Positions 8,489 to 18,549 are shown, numbered from the stretch's first letter. The stretch is 64,000 bases of DNA from Rhodospirillaceae bacterium (GCA_002722885.1 PBNE01000013.1:121883-185882), one strand, 5' to 3'. The notes: generated by a model from the sequence alone, not told the origin. Translations and numbers: made by a program.

Positions 8489-10327
8489 TCAGGGATGATC
8501 CTGTGCCGCGAGCAGTTCCTGCTCTGTGTGCTGGCAGTAGACGACGTGGCCGTCGCCCATGTCCTGACGCGGCGCTGATTCGACATCGCAGCGACCTTCG
8601 ATCATGACCGGGCAGCGCATCCGGAACGGGCAAGGCACATCATGCAGCATCACGTTGCTGCGCATACCGGCTTCGGTCTCGCGGCTGCCGATCACCTCTT
8701 CCAGCCAGCCCCGGCGCAAGGCCGGAACCGAATTGATCAGGAGCTGCGTGTAGGGATGGTGCGGCGGCGCGAAGACTTCCTTGGTCAGGCCCGCGTCGAT
8801 GATCCGTCCGGCATACATCACGGCCACACGGTCAGCGATGGACGCCACCGTCGAAAGGTCGTGACTGATGAAGACATAGGCCACCTGATGCTGCTCGCGC
8901 AGGTTCTTCATCAGTTCCAGCACGCGGGCGGCGACCACCGTATCGAGGGCCGAGAGAACCTCGTCGCACAGGATGACATCGGGTTTGGCCGCAAAGGCAC
9001 GGGCGATCGACACACGCTGCCTTTGACCGCCTGACAGTTCCGACGGGAAACGGCCAGCATAGTCGGCATCGAGCCCGACCATCTCGAGCAGCTCGGCCAC
9101 GCGGTCGTGCTTTTCCGAGCCATGCATGCCGAAGTAAAGCTCCAACGGACGGCCGATGGCATCATCGACACGCTTCTCCGGATTGATCGACTGATCCGGG
9201 CTCTGGAAGATGATCTGGATACGGCGGAGCTGTTCCTTGGTCCGCTTGCGCGAGTGCTCGGGCAGCACTTCACCGCCCAATGTCAACTCGCCACGGAGAG
9301 ACGGCTGCAGACCGGCCATGACACGCGCCAGCGTGGACTTGCCGCTGCCGGATTCGCCGACCACGGCCAGAACCTCACGCGGATAAACGTCGAGATCGAT
9401 GTCGTGAAGGACATACTGCTCGCGCTCGACCGTGGCGAAGAAACCGGGCCGCTCATAGGTCGAGTCCATATCCCGCACCGTCATGATGGGTTCCTGGCCT
9501 TCGGCCGGGTTCCATTCCGAGGTTGCGGTCTCTCGCGTCGGCTTGGGCTTTACAGCACCCAGCAGCGTGCGTGTGTATTCTTCCGTTGCGCTGTTGAGAA
9601 TTTTATCGGTGAGACCTTCTTCCACCACGTCACCCTGGTTCATCACCAGAATCCGGTCGGCGACCTGCGCCACGACCGACAGGTCATGGCTGACATAGAC
9701 CGCCGCCGTGTTGTGTTCGCGAATGACGCCCTTGATCGCTTTCAGGACCTCGATCTGCGTTGTCACATCGAGTGCAGTGGTCGGCTCGTCCAGCACCAGC
9801 ATCTTGGGCTGGCACGCCATGGCCATCGCCACCATGATGCGCTGCTGCTGACCACCGGATGTCTGATGCGGGAACCTGTTCGCGATCACTTCGGGATGCG
9901 GCAGGTCGAGCAAATCAAGCAACTGCACGGCGCGCTTCTTCGCCTCATCGCCTTCCGCCAGCTTGTGCAGACGCAGGCTCTCGGCGATCTGGTCACCGAT
10001 CAGAATGGCCGGATTCAGCGCCGCCTGGGCACTCTGCGCCACATAGGCGACATCACGCCCGCGCATATCCCGCCGTTCGGCTGCCGACATCGTGAGTATG
10101 TTGCGGTCTTCCAGGAAGACCCTGCCGTTGGCGAACCGTGTGCCGGGCCGTGTGTAGCCCAGTGCCGCCAGCGCAACCGTGGTTTTGCCTGCTCCGGATT
10201 CACCGATCAGAGCCACAACCTCGCCGGCGTTCACATCAACGCTGCACTTGTGGACGGTCTCTACCCAGATACCAGAGGGAGGTCTGCCTTCAACGATCAG
10301 GTCCTCGATCCGCAACAATGCTGTCAC
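8489..10327 (-). CDS. Dipeptide/oligopeptide ABC transporter, fused double ATP-binding protein
   Basis: A 612-aa cytoplasmic ATPase made of two nucleotide-binding domains in tandem, equivalent to DppD plus DppF. Domain 1 has Walker A GESGAGKT (about 42-49), signature TSGGQQQR and Walker B MLVLDEPTTALD. Domain 2 has Walker A GESGSGKS (about 324-331), signature LSGGQRQR and Walker B DVILCDEVLSALD, where DE-V replaces the more usual DE-P. Each domain ends in a Cys- or Pro-rich oligopeptide-type C-terminus (PCPFRMRCPVMIEGRC). The start is a GTG that overlaps the permease stop as GTGA, indicating translational coupling. It powers the two permeases encoded upstream. Confidence 0.94.
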   Translation of the reverse strand: MTALLRIEDLIVEGRPPSGIWVETVHKCSVDVNAGEVVALIGESGAGKTTVALAALGYTRPGTRFANGRVFLEDRNILTMSAAERRDMRGRDVAYVAQSAQAALNPAILIGDQIAESLRLHKLAEGDEAKKRAVQLLDLLDLPHPEVIANRFPHQTSGGQQQRIMVAMAMACQPKMLVLDEPTTALDVTTQIEVLKAIKGVIREHNTAAVYVSHDLSVVAQVADRILVMNQGDVVEEGLTDKILNSATEEYTRTLLGAVKPKPTRETATSEWNPAEGQEPIMTVRDMDSTYERPGFFATVEREQYVLHDIDLDVYPREVLAVVGESGSGKSTLARVMAGLQPSLRGELTLGGEVLPEHSRKRTKEQLRRIQIIFQSPDQSINPEKRVDDAIGRPLELYFGMHGSEKHDRVAELLEMVGLDADYAGRFPSELSGGQRQRVSIARAFAAKPDVILCDEVLSALDTVVAARVLELMKNLREQHQVAYVFISHDLSTVASIADRVAVMYAGRIIDAGLTKEVFAPPHHPYTQLLINSVPALRRGWLEEVIGSRETEAGMRSNVMLHDVPCPFRMRCPVMIEGRCDVESAPRQDMGDGHVVYCQHTEQELLAAQDHP

Positions 10328-11205
10328 TTGGTCAGTTCCTCGGAAATGCCGCGACCGGACTGAGCGCCCAACCAGTCAACGATGAGATTGACGCCAACCG
10401 TGAGGATAGCGATGGAGAAGGCCGGCACGAGAACCGACAGGTAAGCGCCGTTCAGAAGACCGTTCTGGTTCTCGCGAACCATCGAACCCCAGTCTGCGTC
10501 GGGCGGCTGAATGCCCAGGCCGAGGAAGCTCAGGCTGGACAGGAACAGGATCGAATAGGTCAGACGCAGGCCAAACTCGACCGCCAGCGGTCGGATCGTG
10601 GACGGGAAGATCTCGCGCACCAGGATCGACATAAGCTTTTCGCCGCGCGCCCGCGCCACTTCAACGAACTCCAGGGCGGCGATGTTCATGGCAACCGCGC
10701 GACCCACACGGGCAACACGCGACGCATGAAGGAACGCGATCGTACCGATCAGCACCGTGATATCCGACGACAGTGACGCAATCACGATCAGGGCCAGCAG
10801 GATCGGCGGGAACGACAGGAAGGCATCGATCAGCCAGGTGATGAAATCGTCGTAGTAGCCGCCGATCTCAGCGGCCGAAAAGCCAACCACCATGCCCAGA
10901 ACAAAGCCCACGATGGTTGCCGCCAGGGCAATACCCACCGTGAGCTGCGCGCCATAGAGCAGACGACTGAGGATATCGCGGCCCAGGACATCAGTCCCCA
11001 AAAGGAAGTCGGGACCGGGCAATTCGTAGTTGCCCTCCGACACGATCTCACCCACGCCGTAGGGTGCCAGGAGCGGCCCGAACAAACCCAGGAACAGGCC
11101 AATAATCACGACGATGATGCCACTCCAGGCCCAGAAATCCGGTTTGGGACGCGCCCGCTTGCTGCGTTTGCGTCCGACCACAGGCGATGCGACAGCGTCG
11201 GTCAT
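10324..11205 (-). CDS. Dipeptide/oligopeptide ABC transporter permease, DppC type
   Basis: A 293-aa inner-membrane permease of the DppC/OppC class. The charged N-terminal tail (RKRSKRARPKPDFWAW) is followed by the first membrane segment, the periplasmic LGTDVLGRDILSRLLYGAQL motif that marks this class, and later the EAA-type loop (VEVARARGEKLMSILVREIF) that contacts the ATPase. Its ATG overlaps the stop of the upstream permease (ATGA) and its own stop overlaps the ATPase GTG, so the three genes form a tightly coupled operon. No substrate-binding gene is in the same operon; the binding protein at 14822 is the nearest candidate. Confidence 0.94.
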   Translation of the reverse strand: MTDAVASPVVGRKRSKRARPKPDFWAWSGIIVVIIGLFLGLFGPLLAPYGVGEIVSEGNYELPGPDFLLGTDVLGRDILSRLLYGAQLTVGIALAATIVGFVLGMVVGFSAAEIGGYYDDFITWLIDAFLSFPPILLALIVIASLSSDITVLIGTIAFLHASRVARVGRAVAMNIAALEFVEVARARGEKLMSILVREIFPSTIRPLAVEFGLRLTYSILFLSSLSFLGLGIQPPDADWGSMVRENQNGLLNGAYLSVLVPAFSIAILTVGVNLIVDWLGAQSGRGISEELTK

Positions 11206-12149
11206 TTGGCATACCTCAAGCGGGGATTGGCGAAGATGGCCAGAACGTCAGCCGTGATGTTGAGCGCGATGTAGAAGCTGCAGAAGACCATGGCGCAGGC
11301 CTGAATCAGCGGCACATCCCGGAAGATCACGCTGTCGACCATCAGTCGACCAAGACCGGGGTAGGTGAAGATCACCTCCACGATAACAACACCACTGACC
11401 AGATAACCCAGGTTCAGCGCCACGACGTTCACGATCGGACCCAGCGAGTTGGGGATGGCGTGCAGCATGATGATGCGTGACTTCGAAGCGCCCTTGAGCA
11501 GCGCCATTTCGATGTAGGGCTGCTTCAGCACATCCAGGATCGCCGCACGTGTCATGCGAATGATGTGCGCCAGCACCGTCAGCACCAATGTCATCATCGG
11601 CAGGAAGGTCAGGATCAGCGTATCGCCGAGGTTGCTCCAGCGCGGGCGACTAATCACGAACTTGAACCATTCCAGCTCCATCGCGAAGATAATGATCATC
11701 ACCAGCGCGATCACAAAATCCGGGATCGAGATGAAAAAGACCGTGATGGCGGTGGTGATGCGGTCGAAGACGCGCTCCGGCCAGGCGGCGCACAGGAGAC
11801 CGAGACCTAGAGCCAGCGGCAGAGCGACCGCTGTGGCGTAGAGCGCCAGATTGATCGTGTTCCAGAACCGCGGCCCGACCACCCTGCTGACGTCAACCCG
11901 GTTGGCCAGCGACTGGCCGAGATCGCCTGTAAGGACGCCGCCGAGCCAGCCGAAGTAGCGGATATGGGCCGGATCGTTCAGTCCCATGCTCTCGCGCAGC
12001 GCGGCAAGGTTTTCTTCCGTTGCCGACTGACCCAGCATGGCCTGCGCCACATCACCTGGAAGAATTTCGGTGCCAATGAACACCATGATCGAAACAGCTA
12101 AAAGGGTGAGCAACCCTAGAAACAGCCGCCGAACGATGAGCTTGAACAC
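11202..12149 (-). CDS. Dipeptide/oligopeptide ABC transporter permease, DppB type
   Basis: A 315-aa inner-membrane permease of the DppB/OppB class, opening with VFKLIVRRLFLGLLTLLAVS and the standard IEILPGD-like loop (IGTEILPGDVAQAMLG). The LRESMGLNDPAHIRYFGWLG stretch and the EAA loop MTRAAILDVLKQPYIEMALLKG are classic. I place the start at the GTG at 12149 because a GGAGG lies eight bases upstream and the conserved membrane segment begins at once; a longer reading frame exists but its extra 78 residues have no family counterpart. It is the first gene of the transporter operon, with a 140-base leader after the AI-2E gene. Confidence 0.9.
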   Translation of the reverse strand: MFKLIVRRLFLGLLTLLAVSIMVFIGTEILPGDVAQAMLGQSATEENLAALRESMGLNDPAHIRYFGWLGGVLTGDLGQSLANRVDVSRVVGPRFWNTINLALYATAVALPLALGLGLLCAAWPERVFDRITTAITVFFISIPDFVIALVMIIIFAMELEWFKFVISRPRWSNLGDTLILTFLPMMTLVLTVLAHIIRMTRAAILDVLKQPYIEMALLKGASKSRIIMLHAIPNSLGPIVNVVALNLGYLVSGVVIVEVIFTYPGLGRLMVDSVIFRDVPLIQACAMVFCSFYIALNITADVLAIFANPRLRYAK

Positions 12150-12289
12150 GTCAAGCGCCTCCACGTTACTGGCCCTTCGCCTGAAGTTGGCGCCCGACCG
12201 TGCCCCACCGGTTTTCCGGCTTGGAGACATCGTAAAAGCCGAGCGGTGAAACGCAACCCGCCGACTTTCAATTTCCTGTATGGAGGGCG

Positions 12290-13354
12290 CTAGATCGGTT
12301 TTCGCCAGGCCGACGATCGTGGCCATGCACGCAAGACGGCCTGCACCACGGTCGCCAGCGGAATGGCGAAAAACACGCCCCACAACCCCCAGAGACCGCC
12401 GAAGATCAGGATCGCCACAATGATGGCGATCGGATGCAGGTTGACGACCTCACTGAACAGAAGCGGCGCCAGAAGGTTGCCGTCGAGCGCCTGGATGATC
12501 CCATAAGCGATAAGCGCGTAGCCGAAATCCCAGCTCAGCCCCCACTGGACGAAAGCCACCAGCGCAACGGGCACCGTGACCGCAGCGGCGCCGATGTAGG
12601 GGATGAGCACCGACAACCCGGTGATGACCGCCAGCAGCATCGCGAAATCCAGGCCCAACGCCGCGAACACGACATAACTCACGCCCCCGACGATCAGGAT
12701 TTCCCAGAACTTGCCGCGCACATAGTTGTAGACCTGATCACGGACTTCCGACCAAACCATGGTGGTGAGTTCGCGCTCTCGCGGCAGAAACGAAACCACC
12801 CATGCCGTGATCTTTTTCTTGTCCTTGACCATGAAGAAGATCAGCAGCAGCACGAGAATGGCGAACACGATCGCCTTGAGCAGGCCGACAATCGACGCTC
12901 CCGCGAACGACGGCAGACTGGCCGCTGCCACCAGCACACTGGCACCAAGATCGCCCATGAAATCACGAACCTGCTCTTCAGACACCACACCCGGGAACTG
13001 TTCCGGCAGTGCCAGCAATTGCTCCTGAATTGTCTGTGTCATCTGCGGAGCCTGTCCCACGAAATCAAAGACCTGCTCGATGATGACCGGCAACAGGACG
13101 AGCATGAAGACCAGCATGGCCGCCACAAATCCGGTGAACGCCAGGATCACGGCAAGCAGGTGACCAACGCCGCGCCGCTTCATCCACTGGACCGGGCCAT
13201 CAAGCAAAAAAGCGATGACAACGGCCGTGATCACGGGAGCAACCATCTCGGCGACGAAGATGATCGCAGCCAGGGCAACCAGAAGCACCGAGGTCAGGAT
13301 CATGACCTGTGGATCGGAGAAGGTCTGATAGAACCAGTCGCGGATCGGCTTCAT
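12290..13354 (-). CDS. AI-2E family transporter (PerM/YdiK type membrane protein)
   Basis: A 354-aa polytopic membrane protein of the AI-2E transporter family. It shows paired N-terminal helices, a long amphipathic periplasmic segment (about 90-150, TQTIQEQLLALPEQFPGVVS), and the conserved C-terminal block GLSVLIPYIGAAAVTVPVAL, then YGIIQALDGNLLAPLLFSE and a final GGLWGLWGVFFAIPLATVV. Family members export small molecules or ions; the name does not prove autoinducer export here. It lies upstream of the peptide transporter but is separated by 140 bases and may be transcribed independently. It is divergent from the amine oxidase gene (128 bases). Confidence 0.9.
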   Translation of the reverse strand: MKPIRDWFYQTFSDPQVMILTSVLLVALAAIIFVAEMVAPVITAVVIAFLLDGPVQWMKRRGVGHLLAVILAFTGFVAAMLVFMLVLLPVIIEQVFDFVGQAPQMTQTIQEQLLALPEQFPGVVSEEQVRDFMGDLGASVLVAAASLPSFAGASIVGLLKAIVFAILVLLLIFFMVKDKKKITAWVVSFLPRERELTTMVWSEVRDQVYNYVRGKFWEILIVGGVSYVVFAALGLDFAMLLAVITGLSVLIPYIGAAAVTVPVALVAFVQWGLSWDFGYALIAYGIIQALDGNLLAPLLFSEVVNLHPIAIIVAILIFGGLWGLWGVFFAIPLATVVQAVLRAWPRSSAWRKPI

Positions 13355-13482
13355 GGCGGCGGTACTCGGTGAAACACAGACCAGACCATAGGGACATGGC
13401 CAAGACGCGGCAAGACGCTGACACGGCTTGCCTGTCGAGCGCCGCTCTCTATGGTGCAGAAAGATCAGGATGAGGATGTGTT

Positions 13483-14739
13483 GTGACGGACAATGTTGAT
13501 GTTGTGATCGTGGGTGCCGGTTCCGCCGGGCTGTCGGCTGCGAAAACGGCTGCCGGCCAAGGGTTGACCTTCGTCGTGGTGGAAGCCTCCCACCGGATCG
13601 GCGGGCGAGCCTACACAGAGGAGTTCGCTCAGGGTCAGCCGTTCGATTTGGGCTGCCACTGGATGCACTCGGCCAGCCTCAACCCGTTTGTCGGCATCGC
13701 CGACAAACACGGCTTCAACTATCGCAAGGACGGGGATTGGGTTCGCGGTGTACACCACCACGGCGCGTGGCTGGACGAAGAACAGGGCAAGAAGTTCGAC
13801 GCTCTGGCGGAAGCCAACAACAAGGCTATCGCCGCAGCAGCAGAGGCCGGCGACGACACGCCCATCTCGGAGCTGATCGACCTCGACAGCCCCTGGGCCG
13901 CCTATCACGCCTACTGGTTCTCCTTGGGTGTCTCCCGCGATATCGACCAGACCGGGGCCGTCGATGTCTCTGCCTACAACGACACCGACGAAAACTGGCC
14001 GGTTCTGGAAGGGTATGGCGCGCTGGTCGCTGCCTGGGCCAGCGACGTTCCGGTCACACTCAACGCTGCGGTGGACCGCATCGGACTCACAGCCGATGGC
14101 GTTGAGGTCGAGACCAGCCGCGGGACGATTAATGGCCGTACCGCTCTGGTCACAGTCTCCACCAATATCCTGTCATCGGGACGGATCGTCTTCGAACCCG
14201 GATTGCCGGACTGGAAGATGACGGCCGCCCAGGAGCTTCCGCTGGGCGTTCACAACAGGATCGGGGTCCTGCTCGACCACAATCCTCTCGCAGGTGGAGC
14301 ACGAGACTTCGCAACAGTCATGCGCGAAGACGACGAGGTCCCCTTCGCGATCGAACTGGGGCCCTATGGTTACTCCTACGCGGTCGGTGTGACCGGCGGC
14401 CGGTTCGGCTCATGGCTGGAGCGCGCAGGACGGGCCGCAAGTGTCGAACACCTCGTCGAGAACATGCGCGCGGTCTGGGGCAGCGACATCGTAAAGCACG
14501 TAACCGACCGAGTGATCGTGACGGCATGGGAAGGCGACCTCTGGACACTGGGCTCCTACTCTGCTGCGACGCCAGGCAATGCTCACCAGCGGGTCGAACT
14601 CGCCAAACCGATCGACGACAGAATCTTCTTCGCCGGCGAAGCCACGTCTCCGGATTTCTTCTCCACCTGCCACGGTGCCTACTTCAGCGGCATAAGGGCC
14701 ATCGACGAGATCTCGGCCGTACTTTCGGACAAAGCCTGA
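13483..14739 (+). CDS. Flavin-containing amine oxidase / FAD-dependent oxidoreductase
   Basis: A 418-aa flavoprotein of the monoamine oxidase superfamily. The Rossmann dinucleotide site is at the N-terminus (DVVIVGAGSAGLSAAKTA), followed by VVEASHRIGGRAYTEEF, which is the GG-doublet that seals FAD binding. The C-terminal FAD motif IFFAGEATSPDFFSTCHGAY closes the protein. The start is a GTG at 13483 with an AGGATGAGGA ribosome site. The enzyme would oxidise a primary or secondary amine to an imine with release of peroxide. Together with a nearby peptide-type transporter and hydrolases it fits uptake and deamination of organic amines, although the substrate is not evident. Confidence 0.9.
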   Translation: MTDNVDVVIVGAGSAGLSAAKTAAGQGLTFVVVEASHRIGGRAYTEEFAQGQPFDLGCHWMHSASLNPFVGIADKHGFNYRKDGDWVRGVHHHGAWLDEEQGKKFDALAEANNKAIAAAAEAGDDTPISELIDLDSPWAAYHAYWFSLGVSRDIDQTGAVDVSAYNDTDENWPVLEGYGALVAAWASDVPVTLNAAVDRIGLTADGVEVETSRGTINGRTALVTVSTNILSSGRIVFEPGLPDWKMTAAQELPLGVHNRIGVLLDHNPLAGGARDFATVMREDDEVPFAIELGPYGYSYAVGVTGGRFGSWLERAGRAASVEHLVENMRAVWGSDIVKHVTDRVIVTAWEGDLWTLGSYSAATPGNAHQRVELAKPIDDRIFFAGEATSPDFFSTCHGAYFSGIRAIDEISAVLSDKA

Positions 14740-14821
14740 GAAAGCGCCCGGCTCTTTGAACAGCTTGTTAGAAACACTCATAAATGTTGTTATAACTCCT
14801 GCAAACTCTGGGAGACTATCA

Positions 14822-16435
14822 ATGAATAGGCAGGAAACGCTTACCCGCGAATTTCTGAGGGGTAAGGTATCGCGTCGCGACTTTCAGACAGGGCTCATCA
14901 ACATGGGCCTGGGTGCCGCAGCCGCGAGTGCTCTGGTTGACAACACCATCAGGGAAGCCCGGGCAGCACACGATCCCAAACATGGCGGAGAACTCCGCGT
15001 TGGGTTCACCAGCAGCAGTGCCGCTGACACGCTCGATCCCGCCCATATCGTCGCCGGTGTTGATATCGGCCGCGCCGGCCTTCTTTACAGCCGCCTGATC
15101 GACTTCATTCCGGGTGAGGGCCTCGTCGGCAATCTCGGTACCAGCTGGGAACCCAATGGCGATGCGACCCAATGGACCATCGAACTCTTGGACGGCGTCG
15201 AGTTCCACAACGGCAAGACCGTAACGGCGGCCGATGTAGCCTATTCGTTCAATCGCCATCTCGACCCCGATGAAGGCTCTCCGGCAAACGCCTATCTCGG
15301 CGATGTCGAATCCATCGTGGCCGATGGCGATCGTCATGTCGTCTTCAACATGAAGGCGCCGAATGCCGATATTCCCTACCTGCTGACCGAGTATCACTTC
15401 ACCGCCCAGCCCGAGGGCGCAGATGCCCAGAGTTATGTCGACGGCCAGGCCATCGGTACCGGTGCGTGGATGGTTGAGGAGTTCGAGCCCGGATTCGACG
15501 CCATCTTTGTGCGCAATCCCAATTACCATCGGGACAACCGGCCCTACGTCGATTCGGTCCTCACCTTCGGCATTCCGGACAACACAACACGCGTGAATGC
15601 CCTGATCGCCGACGAAATCGACATATGCATCGGGCTCGAGCCGCAGCTTGTGAGCGCGGTTGAGGATGCGGCCAACGCCGAGGTGTTGAACCAGCCCGGC
15701 GGCGCTCACCCGACCTACCCCATGCGATCGGATGTCGCTCCATACACGGACAACAACGTACGCTTGGCCCTGAAGCATGCCGTGGATCGGGAACGGATGC
15801 TTAATCTTGCCTGGGACGGTCTTGGCACCGTCGGCGCCGATCACCCGATCCCGCGCCACGATCCGTTTTTTGCGCCCGAGGTCGAGCCGTTCGAGCAGGA
15901 TCCGGATAAGGTTGCCTACTACCTGAAGCAGGCCGACGCCGAAAACATGACCTTCGAGCTTTCGGCATCCGACGCCAACTTCGGCGGCGCTAATGCCAGC
16001 ATCGTCATGGCGGAGTTGATGAGCGAGGCCGGTGCCAATGTCTCGGTCAAACGCGTGCCGTCCGACGGATACTGGAGTGCTGTCTGGCTGAATGATCCCT
16101 GGTGCGGTTCATCCTGGTACGGCCGTCCCACGGCCGATCTGATGCTTGCCATCGCCTACATCTCCGGTGGTGCCTGGAACGAGAGCTTCTGGTCGAATGA
16201 GCGTTTCGATTCCCTGGTGTTCGAAGCTCGGCAGACTGTTGATGAAGACCTGCGTCGCGATCTCTATCGCGAAATCCAATTCATCATGCGTGACGAAGGT
16301 TCAACCATGACCCCGGTCTTCACAAACTGGCTCGATGCCTATGCCAGCCGTGTACAGGACCTGAAAGGCCACCCGCATGGCTTCGGTGGCTGGATGTACT
16401 GGGAAGATGTATGGATCGACGACAGCGTCGCCTGA
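14822..16435 (+). CDS. ABC transporter substrate-binding protein, peptide/nickel family (SBP_bac_5)
   Basis: A 537-aa periplasmic binding protein. The N-terminus carries a twin-arginine-type export signal (GKVSRRDFQTGLINMGLG followed by AAAASAL), and the mature part begins around HDPKHGGELRVGF. Family landmarks are SADTLDPAHIV, the ELLDGVEFHNGKTVTAADV motif of SBP_bac_5 and the DVAPYTDNNVRLALKHAVDR block. A GGGAG sits nine bases before the ATG at 14822; an in-frame upstream ATG adds only unconserved residues. A strong terminator follows the gene. It is the most likely partner of the DppBC/DF-type transporter encoded 2.7 kb upstream on the other strand. Confidence 0.92.
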   Translation: MNRQETLTREFLRGKVSRRDFQTGLINMGLGAAAASALVDNTIREARAAHDPKHGGELRVGFTSSSAADTLDPAHIVAGVDIGRAGLLYSRLIDFIPGEGLVGNLGTSWEPNGDATQWTIELLDGVEFHNGKTVTAADVAYSFNRHLDPDEGSPANAYLGDVESIVADGDRHVVFNMKAPNADIPYLLTEYHFTAQPEGADAQSYVDGQAIGTGAWMVEEFEPGFDAIFVRNPNYHRDNRPYVDSVLTFGIPDNTTRVNALIADEIDICIGLEPQLVSAVEDAANAEVLNQPGGAHPTYPMRSDVAPYTDNNVRLALKHAVDRERMLNLAWDGLGTVGADHPIPRHDPFFAPEVEPFEQDPDKVAYYLKQADAENMTFELSASDANFGGANASIVMAELMSEAGANVSVKRVPSDGYWSAVWLNDPWCGSSWYGRPTADLMLAIAYISGGAWNESFWSNERFDSLVFEARQTVDEDLRRDLYREIQFIMRDEGSTMTPVFTNWLDAYASRVQDLKGHPHGFGGWMYWEDVWIDDSVA

Positions 16436-16460
16436 TCTCGAACCAGCATTCGTGCTCAGG

Positions 16461-16490
16461 AGAGGCCGACCTTCCGGGGTCGGCCTCTTT
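16461..16490 (+). terminator. Rho-independent terminator after the peptide-binding protein gene
   Basis: A perfect 11-bp stem, AGAGGCCGACC at 16461-16471 and GGTCGGCCTCT at 16478-16488, closes a six-base loop and is followed by T residues. It begins 25 bases after the stop codon at 16435. The T tract is short, so strength is uncertain, and it may also serve the convergent CocE gene, which ends at 16504. Confidence 0.75.
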
Positions 16491-16503
16491 GCGTCAGCGC
16501 CCC

Positions 16504-18549
16504 TTACAAATGGTCTCGAGGAATGCTGCGCTGCATCGTGATATCATGGATTGTGTCGTCCCCTTCGGTCGCGACGATGCGGGCCTCAACATGGAATTCA
16601 TGGGTATCGGACGTCACTGTAGTTGTGGCTTCTACGGCCACATTCCAGTCACCCCGCGACTGCGCGATACGCCACGATACTTCACCACGGTTCGAAAGCG
16701 GATTACCGTCCACGATCACCTGACGCTCCGCTCCCAGCTGATCGACCTCCATCCCGTGGTCCTCGATGCGGTAGGCGCCATCGTCCTTGTCGAGCAGCAA
16801 CTCGGTTCTGCGGCTCGCCATATCGCGGTGAAACTGGCGCGAGCGAGCGAACGGCCTGAGCCATGTGATGGCGGACGGCTCTGGAATCTCGGACTCCTCA
16901 AAGGGGACCAGCGTGGCATCGATGTCCTGGTCGGCGCGCACCGGGAGAACCAGGCGACAGGCTTCACCGGACAATGCCAGCGTCGCAATCTCGGGCGACG
17001 GCCACAGCAAGGGCCAGCTTCCGGTAGTAAGGGCTAGGCGCAGCCTGGCTCCGGCCGGCACGACCTGAGCGATCGCATTCATCGACAGCACAGTGTCATA
17101 CGGCTCACCCGGCACCAGTGCCTCCGGGTCCTCATGGCTGTTCCGGTGCGCGAGATTGAGACAGCCCCATGTAATCAAGGTCGATGTTCCGTCATCGGTC
17201 ACCATCTCGAGCCGCGCCGTCAGCATGGCTGCGGGGCGGTCACTGCTCAAGCGCAGGTGTAGCCTGGGAAATCCGACGATCGCGAGATCGTCAGAGAGCG
17301 CCCCGGTATCGAACAGTACAGAGCAGGCATCCTCGGAACGCTGGTCCAGCGGCAGCTCCGGGCCGATGCCGTGCGGGTTCCACTCGCCGGTCAGCGTGCC
17401 GACGGTCAGACGTGTGCGGACCCTGATGTCTCCGTCACCGTCCCCATCGACCAGCATTCCCGTTTCCGACAGACCCAGGGTCTTCTCGCCCAATCCCGGC
17501 CCCGGCCAATCCGGCTCGGCAATCCAGCGACCGGGCCGCTCATTGTACTCGGCAGCCGGAGGCGCCGGATCCTGCAGCCAAAGGCGCACCATCGGTTCCT
17601 GATCAATGCCGTTCTCGATGCCCTTCAGCCAGCGATCCCACCAGCGCAGACAATCCTGCAGAAATCCGATCGCCGGGCCCGGCGCACCCAGGTGCGGATA
17701 GCCATGGGCCCAGGGGCCGATAAGGCAGCGCCGCGGCACCTTGAGTTCCGCCATCAACTTCAAAGCCGTGTTGGTGTAGCCATCGGCCCAACCGGTCACG
17801 GCATAGACTGGGCATTCAATCGCATCCCAGTCCTCACAGACCGAACCGTGCTTCCAGTAATCGTCACGGCGCTGGTGGCTCATCCATTCGGCTGTGGGGA
17901 ACGGCAGGTTGTTGAGCCGCTCTCGCCACATGTCGCGCCAGGCGTCGCCGACCATCGCCGGGTCTGGCGGGCGCGCGAAATAGGCCTGTGCCTGTCCACC
18001 CCAGGCCAGGTTGTTGCGCAGCAGGCAGCCCGACATGTAATGGACATCGTCGTTGTACCGGTCATCGGTCGAACACAGTGTGATGACAGCTTTCAGTTCA
18101 GGCGGCTTGCGGAACGCAGTCTGCAACCCACTGAAGCCACCCCATGATATGCCGATCATTCCGCAGGATCCGGTACACCAAGGCTGCTCGGCCAGCCATG
18201 CCAGCGCATCGAGCATGTCGTCCTGCTCCTGGCGGACATACTCGTCCATCGGCGCGCCTTCCGAGTTTCCCGAACCCCGCGTGTCCAGCCTGATCGCCGC
18301 ATACCCGTGACCCGCGAACCATGAATGGATCAGTTCGTCGCGCGGCAGCGTGAAATCGCGATGACGGTAAGGGATGTACTCGATGATCGCGGGGACCGGA
18401 TCGCTCCCGGCGTCTTCGGGCAGCCAGATACGGGCGGCGAGCCTGGTACCGTCTGACATGGGAATCCACTGATGGTCGATCACACGAATCGGGCGTGGAA
18501 AGTCTTTGCGGATGGCGAGCGCGCCGCCGGCTGCAACAAGATTGACCAT
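16504..18549 (-). CDS. CocE/NonD family hydrolase, copy 2
   Basis: Serine hydrolase of 681 aa, paralogous to the gene at 3949-5991 along its whole length: IPMSDGTRLAARIWLPEDAG, IEYIPYRHRDF, RLDTRGSGNSEG and nucleophile elbow GISWGGF (Ser about 135). The C-terminal PepX_C jelly-roll has GARLRLALTTGSWPLLWPSPE. It has no signal peptide. The ATG at 18549 gives the family N-terminus. It is followed convergently by the binding-protein terminator and preceded by a GntR/FCD regulator gene transcribed the same way (60 bases apart), so the regulator may be co-transcribed or control it. Substrate unknown; ester or amide hydrolysis is inferred from the family. Confidence 0.92.
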   Translation of the reverse strand: MVNLVAAGGALAIRKDFPRPIRVIDHQWIPMSDGTRLAARIWLPEDAGSDPVPAIIEYIPYRHRDFTLPRDELIHSWFAGHGYAAIRLDTRGSGNSEGAPMDEYVRQEQDDMLDALAWLAEQPWCTGSCGMIGISWGGFSGLQTAFRKPPELKAVITLCSTDDRYNDDVHYMSGCLLRNNLAWGGQAQAYFARPPDPAMVGDAWRDMWRERLNNLPFPTAEWMSHQRRDDYWKHGSVCEDWDAIECPVYAVTGWADGYTNTALKLMAELKVPRRCLIGPWAHGYPHLGAPGPAIGFLQDCLRWWDRWLKGIENGIDQEPMVRLWLQDPAPPAAEYNERPGRWIAEPDWPGPGLGEKTLGLSETGMLVDGDGDGDIRVRTRLTVGTLTGEWNPHGIGPELPLDQRSEDACSVLFDTGALSDDLAIVGFPRLHLRLSSDRPAAMLTARLEMVTDDGTSTLITWGCLNLAHRNSHEDPEALVPGEPYDTVLSMNAIAQVVPAGARLRLALTTGSWPLLWPSPEIATLALSGEACRLVLPVRADQDIDATLVPFEESEIPEPSAITWLRPFARSRQFHRDMASRRTELLLDKDDGAYRIEDHGMEVDQLGAERQVIVDGNPLSNRGEVSWRIAQSRGDWNVAVEATTTVTSDTHEFHVEARIVATEGDDTIHDITMQRSIPRDHL

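Noticed and set aside
8489..12149. Nickel transporter identity for the peptide-type ABC operon
   Set aside because: The family covers dipeptides, oligopeptides and nickel; no nickel-linked genes such as urease or hydrogenase are in view, so the general name is kept.
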